From positions 1 to 64,000 of the forward strand of contig CAVQRC010000010.1 in NCBI GenBank assembly GCA_963715045.1: DNA of 64,000 bases, given 5' to 3'. Origin of the DNA: CAVQRC01 sp963715045 (GTDB lineage: Bacteria; Planctomycetota; Planctomycetia; Pirellulales; Lacipirellulaceae). How positions within the stretch are numbered: the stretch's first letter is position 1; every line of letters begins with the position of its first letter. Positions 54,469 to 63,555 of the stretch are shown piece after piece. Made by a program: the position numbers and the translations under genes. The notes beneath the pieces are model-generated. The model saw only the letters and a list, made by a program, of their open reading frames with translations. It had not been told where the DNA came from and did no database searches.

Positions 54469-55221
54469 ATGTCCTCCGAACCCCTGATCGCCGTGTTCGT
54501 CGACTTCGAGAATCTCGCCCTCGGTGTGCGGGACATGAAGTCAGGCAGCTTCAAAATTCGCCTGGTCCTGAAACGGCTGCTCGAGAAGGGCCGGATCGTT
54601 TTCAAACGGGCCTATTGCGACTGGCGGAATTATGCCGACGCCGTGCGCGAATTCCATGCTCAGGGGATCGAGCTGATCGATATCCCCCAGAGCAAGATGA
54701 GCGGCAAGAACAGTGCCGACATCCGCATGGTCGTGGACGCCCTCGATCTCTGCTACTCGAAGCACCACATCGACGCGTTCGCGTTGCTGTCGGGCGACAG
54801 TGATTTTTCGCCGCTCGTGTCCAAGCTCAAGGAAAACAACAAACGCGTGATCGGCTGCGGGGTCAAGAGTTCGACTTCCGACCTGTTGATCGCCAATTGC
54901 GACGAGTTCATCTACTACGACGATCTGATCAGGGCCGCATCGGAAACGACCCGGACTGCCAAGAAGGGCCGGAAGAAGTCTGACAAGAAGGAAGAGTTCA
55001 CCAGCCAGCTTCTCGAGGTTCTCCAATCCATGGAGCAGGACTACGACCCGGTGTGGGGCTCAGCACTCAAGCAGGCCGTCCGCCGGGTGCACCCCGGATT
55101 CAACGAGAGCTATTACGGCTTCAAGAGCTTTAATCAATTGCTCAAGGACATCGCCGAGAAGGGGTTCATCGAACTCGAATACGACGCCAGTCGCGGCAAT
55201 TACCAGGTACGGCGGAGTTAG
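54469..55221 (+). CDS. NYN-domain protein with OST-HTH/LOTUS domain
   Basis: The 250-residue protein has a NYN (PIN-like) nuclease domain: VFVDFENLALGV, then VDALDLCYSKHH and ALLSGDSDFSPLVSKLK, the acidic residues of a Mg-dependent RNase. A basic linker (KKGRKKSDKKEE) leads to a C-terminal OST-HTH-like segment (SYYGFKSFNQLLKDIAEKGF), which binds RNA. It probably cuts or binds structured RNA. It follows the hypothetical gene closely. Confidence 0.88.
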   Translation: MSSEPLIAVFVDFENLALGVRDMKSGSFKIRLVLKRLLEKGRIVFKRAYCDWRNYADAVREFHAQGIELIDIPQSKMSGKNSADIRMVVDALDLCYSKHHIDAFALLSGDSDFSPLVSKLKENNKRVIGCGVKSSTSDLLIANCDEFIYYDDLIRAASETTRTAKKGRKKSDKKEEFTSQLLEVLQSMEQDYDPVWGSALKQAVRRVHPGFNESYYGFKSFNQLLKDIAEKGFIELEYDASRGNYQVRRS

Positions 55222-55333
55222 CCCTCCGTCCAGATTAAGAATGAGGGTGTATCAGGGATCGGGGCTCAGGGATCAGGGATCAGGACTCGGAGCCTGCGGT
55301 TGACATGCGTCGGACGTCTCGTACAGGTCCGCG

Positions 55334-55569
55334 ATGGAAGTGACCTGCAACCGGACCGCTGACCGCTTACGTGCCGTCTGCGTCTTTCTCTGCGTGCTGG
55401 CATCGGCAGATGTGGCTCGGGCCGACATCCAACCGCCAATCGATTTCGCCCGCCCGAACATCCTGTGGGTGATGACCGATCAGCAGCGGTGGGACACTCT
55501 GGGCGCAACGGCAACGCGTCGATCCGCACACCGAATCTGGATCTGTATGACCTCAATGTAAAGCCGTAG
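55334..55569 (+). pseudogene. N-terminal fragment of a sulfatase
   Basis: A signal-like start is followed by RPNILWVMTDQQRWDTLGA, the type I sulfatase opening. A frameshift near 55505 then gives NASIRTPNLDLYDLN before a stop at 55567-55569. The catalytic Cys/Ser region and almost all of the enzyme are missing, so only a ~75-residue remnant is left. It looks like a decayed or truncated gene. Just upstream lie GGGATCAGG low-complexity units (55246-55285). Confidence 0.75.
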
Positions 55570-55684
55570 TAGGCGATCGTAGAGACCAGGCGTACCCCGC
55601 CACTCGCTGAGCGTGACGCGAGTATCTCGGCGACTGCCCGTGGGGATACGTCCGCAGCGAATCCGCGGACACTTCACAATTCGA

Positions 55685-56119
55685 TTAGCTTCCGGCCGGT
55701 GCGGTCATCACGGTCAGGCCGAGCGCCTCGACCAACGGCTGCAGGGCGAAATCGAGGAAGTACCAGGCGATCGCCAGGGGAAAGACGACCGTGAACAGAA
55801 AGTAAGCGGTCGTGGTGATGATCTTCGATCGCCGGGAGAACGAGCGACTGCACCACATCAGCGGAAGTCCGAGCGGGCCGCCGCACAGCAGGATCGCGAT
55901 CACGAACCATCGCTGATCGAGGGCGGGTGGTTTCTCGCCACGTCGGGTGATCGCCGGTCGAGGGGGCGGCACCGCGGCCAGAACACGTTGCGCGGCGGGC
56001 AATTCGAGGTCGCTTCCTGGTAGCGCCGACTGGACGCAGGTCGCGCAATGGGTGTCCGTCGCGGGAATCGTGACGCCACAACGACTGCAGAAATCACGGA
56101 TGACGACCGGGGCGTGCAT
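55685..56119 (-). CDS. zinc-ribbon membrane protein
   Basis: The 144-residue protein has an N-terminal double zinc knuckle (FCSRCGVTIPATDTHCATCV). A proline-rich linker and then two hydrophobic segments follow (WFVIAILLCGGPLGLPLMWC and TAYFLFTVVFPLAIAWYFLD). It is probably a small inner-membrane protein with a cytosolic zinc ribbon. Function unknown. The start at 56119 is chosen because the longer frame passes through repeat R5. Confidence 0.72.
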   Translation of the reverse strand: MHAPVVIRDFCSRCGVTIPATDTHCATCVQSALPGSDLELPAAQRVLAAVPPPRPAITRRGEKPPALDQRWFVIAILLCGGPLGLPLMWCSRSFSRRSKIITTTAYFLFTVVFPLAIAWYFLDFALQPLVEALGLTVMTAPAGS

Positions 56120-56145
56120 GGCCTGCTGGCGGAGTTCTGGATCCA

Positions 56146-56226
56146 ATGGTCCTATCCCAAAACCTCGCTGAACGTGTCCCACGGCCGGGGAATTCGGGTC
56201 GTGGAAGCCGTCTTTTGAATCGGCTC
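56146..56226 (-). repeat. ~85-bp hairpin element R5
   Basis: It has the core TCCCACGGCCGGGGAATTCG and arms that pair as in the other copies. It ends 27 bases before the start of the zinc-ribbon gene. Confidence 0.8.
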
Positions 56227-56397
56227 CAGGAACACGAAGGTGACGTCCAGTCCAACTCTACCTCAGGGGCTCGACATGGCGAAAAAGACGTTGAATTGTC
56301 CCACGAGACGCTACGATACGGGGGTTGTGTGGTGACCGCCTGCTGAAACGGGCGTCCGCTCGTCCCCTTACGCATCGACCAAGGAGTAAAACCCCTG

Positions 56398-57096
56398 ATG
56401 ACACGCATGTTTCACATGACCCCGTTAATCGTTGCCGTGGTGCTCGGCGGTACCCTGGCGATTGCCGGTGACAACGCGCTGACCGACGACGAGCGCCAGG
56501 CGGGCTGGCAGTTGCTGTTCAATGGCCAGGACGTCACGGGCTGGAAGTGCAACAACGGCAAGCCGATCGCCACGCAGGTCGAAGACGGGGCCCTCGTGCC
56601 CTATAAGTCGGGTGGGTATCTGATCATTTACGACCGGCCGTTCGGCGACTTCGTGTTCAAGTGCGACGTCCGCTGGGAAGATCCGCGGTGCAATTCGGGG
56701 ATCTTCTTTCGCGTGGAGGATCCCGCAGATCCGGTCAATACGGGATTCGAAGCCCAGGTGATGAGCGGCACCAACACGGGCAAGCACGAGTTCGGCGCGA
56801 TCTACGATCTGGTTCCCACGAGCGAGAACGCAGGCCACAAGACGGGCGAATGGAACCACGTCGAGATCCGCTGCGAGGGCCCGCAGATCGAGGTCCAGGT
56901 GAATGGAGTCGTGGTCGCGAAGATGAACTGCGACGACTTCGCGGAGCCTGGCGTGTGCCCGGACGGCGAAAAGCACAAGTTCAAGCTCGACGGCAAGCCC
57001 CGGGCGGTGAAGGACTTCGCCCGCGTCGGCTATCTCGGATTCCAGGATCACGGCCACAAGGTGTGGTACAAGAACGTCAAGCTGCTGGAGCTCTGA
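56398..57096 (+). CDS. DUF1080 (3-keto-disaccharide hydrolase-like) secreted protein
   Basis: The 232-residue protein has a signal peptide (PLIVAVVLGGTLAIAG) and the DUF1080 domain: GWQLLFNGQDVTGWK, GGYLIIYDRPFGDFVFKCDV, NSGIFFRVEDP, EWNHVEIRCEGPQIEVQVNG and IGYLGFQDHGHKV-like GYLGFQDHGHKVWYKNV. These are concanavalin-like folds abundant in planctomycetes and tied to sugar breakdown. The gene has a normal length. GGAG at 56382 precedes the ATG. Confidence 0.9.
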   Translation: MTRMFHMTPLIVAVVLGGTLAIAGDNALTDDERQAGWQLLFNGQDVTGWKCNNGKPIATQVEDGALVPYKSGGYLIIYDRPFGDFVFKCDVRWEDPRCNSGIFFRVEDPADPVNTGFEAQVMSGTNTGKHEFGAIYDLVPTSENAGHKTGEWNHVEIRCEGPQIEVQVNGVVVAKMNCDDFAEPGVCPDGEKHKFKLDGKPRAVKDFARVGYLGFQDHGHKVWYKNVKLLEL

Positions 57097-57153
57097 GTGA
57101 CCGTACGCGATTCGGCGACAGCGATGCGTAGGTTCGATCGCAGCAGTGATATC

Positions 57154-57280
57154 TCACGGAGACACGGAGACATGGAGACATGGAGACACGGAGACACGGA
57201 GACATGGAGACAAGGAGACACGGAGACAGGGAGACATGGAGACACGGAGACATGGAGACGCGGAGCCGCGGAGACACAGG
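57154..57280. repeat. GGAGACAC minisatellite
   Basis: About fifteen 8-bp units GGAGACAC or GGAGACAT run in one direction between the DUF1080 gene and the next gene, with some units changed (AAGGAGAC). No inverted partner was seen. Confidence 0.9.
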
Positions 57281-57307
57281 GAGAGGATCACAGCTCGCCA
57301 TCCGCCG

Positions 57308-57637
57308 TTACTCGCGACGAAATTCGATCCACTTTTCGATCGCGTGAATCAGCTCGGCCGAGTGATCGAGCTTCGCGAACGCGACATAGGCTTCATCGAG
57401 CGCGGCAAAACAAGCGGCCTTCGTGTTGCCTTCGAACTCATCCAGCCGCGCCCGGAGGTCCTCCATGCAGTAGATCCAGTCGATCGCCAGCTTGGCGGGA
57501 TGGCTGGGGTCATCGGCGAATTGCCGCGCACGTTCCCAGCAGGTGAAGTCGGCCCAACAGTCGTGCACGGTCGGCTTGATCCCGGCCGCGATCGCGGACT
57601 GAAATACGTCGTAAGCGGTTCTCTGGGGCTCCGTCAT
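57308..57637 (-). CDS. conserved hypothetical helical protein
   Basis: The 109-residue product (start MTEPQRTAYDVFQSAIAAGI, ATG at 57637) is all alpha-helical with WADFTCWERARQF and WIYCMEDLRARLDEF. I do not recognise the family. The upstream extension to 57775 lacks similarity. Its 3' end abuts the minisatellite. Confidence 0.6.
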   Translation of the reverse strand: MTEPQRTAYDVFQSAIAAGIKPTVHDCWADFTCWERARQFADDPSHPAKLAIDWIYCMEDLRARLDEFEGNTKAACFAALDEAYVAFAKLDHSAELIHAIEKWIEFRRE

Positions 57638-57904
57638 GGTATTGCCGACCTCTGCTTGGCGGGGGACACTGCTGGCGGTCGTATGGAATGCGCTTTCGAG
57701 CGGAAAACTGCAACGTTTGTGCCAGACGGCGGGGGCTGGGATTCCCCGAAGCCGCGTGATCCGAGAGAGTTTCACCGGGAGTCCGCGAGGTCGAAAGTGC
57801 TCCTTGGCCGATCAGGCGGGTTGCCTGCGGCGGAACGCGAGCAGCCGCGCCGTCGCCCCGATCGATTCCCTGACTGACTTCCGCAACCATTCGCGAGAAA
57901 CCCG

Positions 57905-58493
57905 ATGAGCAACGAGCTGGTCTGGCTGGCAGCCACGCAGCAAACACTGGCCGGCTATCGCCGGATGATTGATGCGGCGCTTGCCCAACTGACGGACGAG
58001 CAGTTTGTACAGCGACCTGCCGACCAGTTCAATAGCGTGGCCGTGCTGTTACGGCACCTGGGAGGGAATCTACAAGTCGCTGGACCAATTTCCTGACTGA
58101 GGACGGCGAGAAGCCCGATCGCGATCGAGACCTGGAGTTCGCGGATTGGCCCGGGACCCGGCAGACGCTGATCGACTACTTCGATGCGGGATGGATCGCG
58201 CTACGGAATCTCTGGCCGCCCTGACTCCCGCCGAGTTGGCGGGTTCAGTCGTGATTCGTGGCGAAGCTCACACGGTGCCACAAGCGATTCAGCGGAGCGT
58301 GACCCACATCGCATATCACGTAGGGCAGTTGATGATGGTCGCCCGATTGGTTCGCGGCCATTCAGGCTGGCAGTGGCTCACGATCCGTCCGGGCGGGACG
58401 AAAGAGCACAACGCACAGACGTGGGGACGGCCGCCAGCCGGGGTATTGCCGGTGACGACCACGACCGTGGCAGTGGTGTGTAGCCGGCACTGA
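57905..58493 (+). CDS. DUF1572/DinB-like protein (frameshifted)
   Basis: The three frames give a four-helix DinB-like protein: AGYRRMIDAALAQLTDEQF and SVAVLLRHLGGNL, then FLTEDGEKPDRDRDLEFADW, then GEAHTVPQAIQRSVTHIAYH with AYHVGQLMMVARL. Breaks near 58090 and 58205 each need a 2-nt (mod 3) shift, equal to a loss of one or four bases. The His in THIAYHVGQ and HLGGN may bind metal, as in DinB proteins. Role unknown; relatives are often stress-linked thiol transferases. Confidence 0.75.
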
Positions 58494-58505
58494 TCCGCAT
58501 AATCC

Positions 58506-59534
58506 CTAGCGATTTGTCACCAGCACGACCTTGCCGATGTTCTGGCGATCCTGAATGTAGTGATGCGCCGCGGCAGCCTCCTCGAACGCGAACGCCTTGG
58601 CGACGACCGGTTGCACGACACCCTGCGTGTAGAGCTGAAGTAACGTGTCACGCCATCGGGCGACGCGATCCATTTCGTTCCAGAGTCGGCCCAGGTTAAC
58701 GCCGAACACACCTTTGTTCTGGTTCATCAGTGCCGGTGGCGTGAACTGAAACCAGGGCATCGTGGCCCCCAGTTTCAGGAACGCGGCCCAGCTTCGGCGT
58801 TTGCCGGTCGCCGCCGACGAGATGCCGAACATTCCTAACCGCCCGGTTGCCGCGAGGCAGCGAAAACTCTTCTTGAAGGAGGTCCCCCCGATGGCGTCCA
58901 GGACCAATTCCACGCCCGCACCGTGCGTGATCTCGTCGACCCGTCGTTCGAAGTCCTCGGTGCGATAGTCGATGCAATGATCGACCCCCAGTTCCTGGAG
59001 GAAGCCGTGCTTGCCTGCCGATGCGGTCCCGATGACCCGGGCGCCGAGATGCTTCGCGAGTTGAATGGCCGCAATACCGACGCCGCCACCGGCTGAGTGG
59101 ACCAGGACGGTCTCTCCGTGGCGGAGCCCGCCCATCACGCACACCAGTTGATAGGCCGTCAGGTAATTCACAGGCAGGGCCGCGGCGACCTCGGCACTCA
59201 TGCCGTCCGGCCGGGCGGCGACTTGCTTCGCCGGGACGCAGATCGTGTCGCTGTAACCCCCGAAGCGGGTGAGGGCGAAAACATCTCGACCGACCCATTC
59301 GTCGGGGACATCATGCCCGACCCGATCCACGCGGCCGGCCACTTCGTAACCGACGACGACCGGCATCCGGGGGAGGTCGGGATAGATTCCCAGGCGGCCG
59401 AGAATGTCGGCGAAATTCACACCGGCGGCCTCGACCCGGATGCGAAGTTCATCGGCCTGGGGTTCGGGGTCGGGGGCTTCCCGCAGTTCGAGCACTTCCG
59501 GTGGACCGGCGTGGGGAATCCAGATTTGTCGCAT
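58506..59534 (-). CDS. zinc-independent quinone oxidoreductase (MDR superfamily)
   Basis: The 342-residue protein has the MDR layout: GroES-like start (RIRVEAAGVNFADILGRLGI), then the Rossmann signature VHSAGGGVGIAAIQLAK and VELVLDAIGGTSF. The Zn-binding Cys cluster of alcohol dehydrogenases is absent, so it is an NADPH quinone reductase-like enzyme. It follows propionyl-CoA synthetase on the same strand with repeat R6 between them. Substrate not known. Confidence 0.88.
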   Translation of the reverse strand: MRQIWIPHAGPPEVLELREAPDPEPQADELRIRVEAAGVNFADILGRLGIYPDLPRMPVVVGYEVAGRVDRVGHDVPDEWVGRDVFALTRFGGYSDTICVPAKQVAARPDGMSAEVAAALPVNYLTAYQLVCVMGGLRHGETVLVHSAGGGVGIAAIQLAKHLGARVIGTASAGKHGFLQELGVDHCIDYRTEDFERRVDEITHGAGVELVLDAIGGTSFKKSFRCLAATGRLGMFGISSAATGKRRSWAAFLKLGATMPWFQFTPPALMNQNKGVFGVNLGRLWNEMDRVARWRDTLLQLYTQGVVQPVVAKAFAFEEAAAAHHYIQDRQNIGKVVLVTNR

Positions 59535-59544
59535 GACGTTTTGA

Positions 59545-59632
59545 CTCTAAGTACCTATCCCGGAACCTGAGTGAACGCGTCCCACGGCCGGGGAATTCGG
59601 TTGCTGGAACCAATTAGGGGATCGGCTCTAAG
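59545..59632 (-). repeat. ~85-bp hairpin element R6
   Basis: The core is TCCCACGGCCGGGGAATTCG, with CTCTAAG at both ends. It fills the gap between the propionyl-CoA synthetase stop and the quinone oxidoreductase start. Confidence 0.8.
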
Positions 59633-61567
59633 CTACTCGGGTGGCGACTGCGGACTGCGCGACGCGGCCGAATCGATCGCCGCCGCAGGCAACTGGTCGC
59701 GGATCCGCATGCCGAGTTCGTCCAATACCGAGGGGTCTTCGATCGTGGAAGGAACTCGAAAATCCTGCCCATCCACGATCTGCCGAATGGTACCGCGAAG
59801 GATTTTTCCCGAGCGCGTCTTGGGCAGCTGGTGGACCACGATCACCCGTTTGAGCGAGGCGATCGCGCCCACGCGTTCGCGGACCAGCGCGACGACTTCA
59901 CGTTGCAGCTGGTCGTCATCGAGATCCGCATTGGACTTGAGAATCACGAAGCCTAGCGGTACCTCGCCCTTCAGCGGATCGGTCTTGCCGACGACCGCAC
60001 ATTCGGCAACGGCCGGGTGCGCGGCGACAGCCTCTTCGATCGTGGCCGTCGACAGCCGGTGTCCGGCCACATTGATGATGTCGTCCAGTCGCCCCGTGAT
60101 GTACACGTAGCCTTCTTCGTCCCGATATCCTCCGTCGCCCGAAAGAAAGTAACCGGGGTACTTCGTCAAGTACGCGCGCTGAAACCTTTCGTGGTCGCGC
60201 CATAACGTCGGCAGGCAGCCCGGTGGCAAGGGCTGGCGCAGGACCAGGGCACCTTCCTCGTTCGGAGGCAGTTCGGCTCCATCGTGGCTGAACACCCGGA
60301 GGTCGTACCCGCACACGGGCTTCGTCGCGGAACCGGGGCGGATCGGCAACAACTCGACGCCCGCCATGTTCGCCACGACCGGCCAGCCCGTTTCCGTCAG
60401 CCACCAGTGGTCGATCACCGGTAGGTTGAGAAGTTGCTGTGACCACGCGAGCGTCGAGACATCGCACCGCTCGCCGGCGAGAAACAGATAACGCAGGCCG
60501 CTCGTGTCGTGGCTCTTGAGGAGCCGGCCCTCGGGGTCGTCACGCTTGATCGCGCGAATCGCGGTCGGGGCGGTGAACATCACCCGCACATCGTGCTCGG
60601 CTACGACACGCCAGAATCCGCCCGCGTCTGGCGTTCGAACCGGCTTGCCCTCGTAGAGTACCGTCGTGCAGCCATGAATCAGCGGGCCGTACACGATGTA
60701 AGAGTGGCCCACCACCCAGCCGACGTCCGAGGCCGCCCAGAACACCTCCCCCGCCGCCGTGTCGTAGATCGACGACATGCTGAAGTTCAACGCGACCGCG
60801 TGCCCGCCGTGGTCGCGGACGACGCCCTTGGGTCGGCCCGTGGTCCCGGACGTGTAGAGAATGTAGAGGGGATCGGTGGCGTCGCATTCCACCCAGCCCG
60901 CGGGTGAGGCATCCGCGCACGTCGCTTCCCAGTCGACATCCCGGCCGGGCTGCAACGCCACCCGATGGAAAGGCCTTTGGAACACGAGGCATTTCTCCGG
61001 CGAGTGCTCCGTGTGGGCGAGTGCCGCGTCGACGATCGATGCGTAGTCGATCACGCGGTCGATTTCCTTGCCTGCCGATGCGGTCAGCAGCACCCTGGGT
61101 TGCGCGTGGTCGATACGAATTGCCAGCTCGCGGGCCGCGAAACCACCGAAGACCACCGAGTGAATCGCTCCGATCCGGGCACACGCCAGCATCGCGATGA
61201 CGGTTTCGGGAATCATCGGCATGTAGATCACGACCCGGTCACCCTTGGCGACCCCCAGTTGCAGGAGAGCCCCGGCGAGCCGGGCCGTCTGCTCAAGAAG
61301 CTGCTCGTAGGAGTACGCTTCCTGCACACCCGTGACCGGGGAGTCGTAGATCAGGGCCGTCTGGTGGCCCCGTCCCTGTGCGACGTGAAAGTCGAGCGCC
61401 AGGTAACACGTGTTGAGCTTTCCGCCCTGAAACCAGCAGGGGTTACCGTACTCGTCCTGCGACAGCACGTTGGTCGGCGGCGTGAACCAGTGAAGGTGGC
61501 TGGCTTGCTCCTGCCAGAACTCGGCAGGTTGCTCGATGCTGCGGGTGTACAGATCTTGATAGCCCAT
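59633..61567 (-). CDS. prpE: propionyl-CoA synthetase-like acyl-CoA ligase
   Basis: The 644-residue adenylating enzyme has the AMP-binding motif YTSGTTGRPKGVV, the PrpE-typical RDHGGHAVALNFSM, the A8-type SGDGGYRDEEGYVYITGRLD and the catalytic Lys in LPKTRSGKILRGT. It activates propionate or acetate to the CoA thioester with ATP. The ACS-like start MGYQDLYTRSIEQPAEFW is complete. Next to it, upstream on the same strand, is a CoA-transferase gene, so the two probably work in short-chain acid use. Confidence 0.88.
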   Translation of the reverse strand: MGYQDLYTRSIEQPAEFWQEQASHLHWFTPPTNVLSQDEYGNPCWFQGGKLNTCYLALDFHVAQGRGHQTALIYDSPVTGVQEAYSYEQLLEQTARLAGALLQLGVAKGDRVVIYMPMIPETVIAMLACARIGAIHSVVFGGFAARELAIRIDHAQPRVLLTASAGKEIDRVIDYASIVDAALAHTEHSPEKCLVFQRPFHRVALQPGRDVDWEATCADASPAGWVECDATDPLYILYTSGTTGRPKGVVRDHGGHAVALNFSMSSIYDTAAGEVFWAASDVGWVVGHSYIVYGPLIHGCTTVLYEGKPVRTPDAGGFWRVVAEHDVRVMFTAPTAIRAIKRDDPEGRLLKSHDTSGLRYLFLAGERCDVSTLAWSQQLLNLPVIDHWWLTETGWPVVANMAGVELLPIRPGSATKPVCGYDLRVFSHDGAELPPNEEGALVLRQPLPPGCLPTLWRDHERFQRAYLTKYPGYFLSGDGGYRDEEGYVYITGRLDDIINVAGHRLSTATIEEAVAAHPAVAECAVVGKTDPLKGEVPLGFVILKSNADLDDDQLQREVVALVRERVGAIASLKRVIVVHQLPKTRSGKILRGTIRQIVDGQDFRVPSTIEDPSVLDELGMRIRDQLPAAAIDSAASRSPQSPPE

Positions 61568-61700
61568 GATGTGGCGGAGCCTGCTGGACGACTCGGAGGA
61601 TGTGAGTCGTCACAACTTACACCAGGCGGGCAGACGTCGGAAGACACCGACCCGGTCGCGGGCAGCGACGCCGAGCGGGTGGGAGCCACGCGACGCGATG

Positions 61701-63211
61701 CTATCGGCCGGCGATCGCGGCGGACTCCTGTCCGATCTCTCTCAGCATCGATCCATACTCTTCGAGATTCTGGTGCAGCTCGAAACAGCGGCTCAAGTCG
61801 TGCCGGATGTGCCCCGCGCCGGAGTCGTGGACGTATTTCCGCAGGTAGTCCTGGTAAGCAGGATGCACGCAGCGATTGATGATGCGTTCGGCCCGCTCTC
61901 TCGGAGCCAGGCCGCGGAGATCGGCCAAGCCGTGTTCCGTCACGATCGCGTTGACCGTATGTTCGTTGTGATCGACATGCGTGCACATCGGTACGATGGT
62001 CGAGATGGCTCCCCGCTTGGCGGTGGAGGGGCACACGAAAATGGACAGGTAGCCGTTGCGGGCGAAGTCGCCGCTGCCACCGATGCCGTTGATCATCGTG
62101 CGACCGCAAACGTGGGTCGAATTGACGTGTCCGTAGAGATCGACCTCGAGCGCCGTGTTGAGGGCGATCACTCCGAGTTGGCGAACAATCGCGGGATTGT
62201 TGGAGATCTCCTGCGGTCGGAGCACGAGTCGGGGTGCGAAGAAGTCGATCTGATCGGTGAGTTCCTCCATCTGCTCCGGGGTCAGCGTCAAGGCACAGGT
62301 GCTCGCGCCCGGAGCCGCCCGGACCGCAACAGGTCGAATGCCGAGGACTGGAGCACCTCGGAGTACATCAGGAAGTCGGGGATGTCGGAACTCTCGCCGA
62401 TTCCATTCATCACGGCGTTGGCCACATTGCCGACGCCGCTCTGGAGTGGGAGGAATTCGGGAGGAATGCGGCCGGCGGCGAGTTCCTCGTGCAGGAAATC
62501 GACCACGTGCGTGGCGATGGCCCGGCTCGTCGCATCCGGAGGCGTGAAACCACCCAGCTCGTCGTGCTCGTTGGTTTCGACAATGGCGACGATCTTTTCG
62601 GGATCCACGCGGACGTAGGTCTTTCCGATCCGCTCCAGAGGAAAGTCGACGTCGAGTGCCGGGCGGTACGGCGGAGGCTTGGGAATCAGAATATCGGCCA
62701 TCGCGCTGATCTTCGTCGACTGCTGCCGGTTGACCTCGAGGATGATCTTATCGGCCGCGTGCAGGAACGTGGGTGACGCGCCGATGGAAGTAGTCAGGTA
62801 CACCCGTCCGTCCGAGGTGACTTTCGCGGCTTCGACGACCGCCACGTCAATCTTTCCAAAGAAACCGAACAGCACGGACTGCGGAACATGCGAGACGTGC
62901 ATGTCGACGAATTCCACGCGGCCATCGTTGACGCGTTGTCGCAACGGCAGCGAAGACTGATACGGGGCACGCCAGCTGATGGCGTCGGCCTCGGCGAGGG
63001 CGTCGTCGAGGCTGCTGCCGGTCGAAGCGCCGGTGAGCACACGGACCGCGAACGGTCTGCCCGAAAGATGCAGTTGCTCGGCACGCTGGGCGAGGGCCCG
63101 CGGAACGGCCTTGGCGGCTCCGGCCGGTGTGAAGCCGCTGAAGGCCACCAGGTTGCCGTCTTGAATGAACGTTGCCGCCTCGTCGGCGGACATCTTTGGA
63201 AAGAGATCCAT
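61701..63211 (-). CDS. acetyl-CoA hydrolase/CoA-transferase (frameshifted)
   Basis: The first frame (63211-62290) gives the CoA-transferase N-terminal half, with SGFTPAGAAKAVPRALAQRA and TGASTGSSLDDALAEADAIS; the other frame (to 61701) gives VIALNTALEVDLYGHVNSTH, INGIGGSGDFARNG and HGLADLRGLAPRERAERII. The break near 62290 needs a 2-nt shift. The family transfers CoA between succinate and acetate or propionate, or hydrolyses acetyl-CoA. It lies upstream of the propionyl-CoA synthetase gene. Confidence 0.85.
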
Positions 63212-63555
63212 GGTGTGCTTCTCTCACAGACTGATGAACGCGGTCGTGATCGTCCAGCCGGTGAGATCTGCCCCCCACCAACCAACCTCTTGGAAAAGGT
63301 AAGTCATGCCCGCGGCCTAATGGGGCAGATTCGCCCGTTCGCCGGAACCGACTCGACACCGTACAACCCGACGATGCGGCATATTCGAAAAGGTGGGTTG
63401 TGGGTCACTCTCGCCGAGAGTGACAGGCAGCACGGGCAGCCACGGCAATCAAACCGCTCTACGTTCTCGCATGGCGGCGGCGTCACGGAACTCGGTGCCA
63501 CTCGGCGAGTGGCACCCACTTTTAGATCTGCGAAGTCTACCGAACGGAGTTCGTC
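63212..63555. repeat. gap with palindromes
   Basis: It holds two palindromes of the dispersed family: 63404-63424 (arms GTCACTCTCG / CGAGAGTGAC) and 63495-63515 (arms GTGCCACTCG / CGAGTGGCAC). No gene is seen. Confidence 0.85.

Noticed and set aside
430..62291. Programmed +1 frameshifting as the cause of the split genes
   Set aside because: The sites share no slippery codon, no stop codon at a fixed position and no stimulatory structure, and they occur in unrelated genes. Not supported, though not fully excluded.
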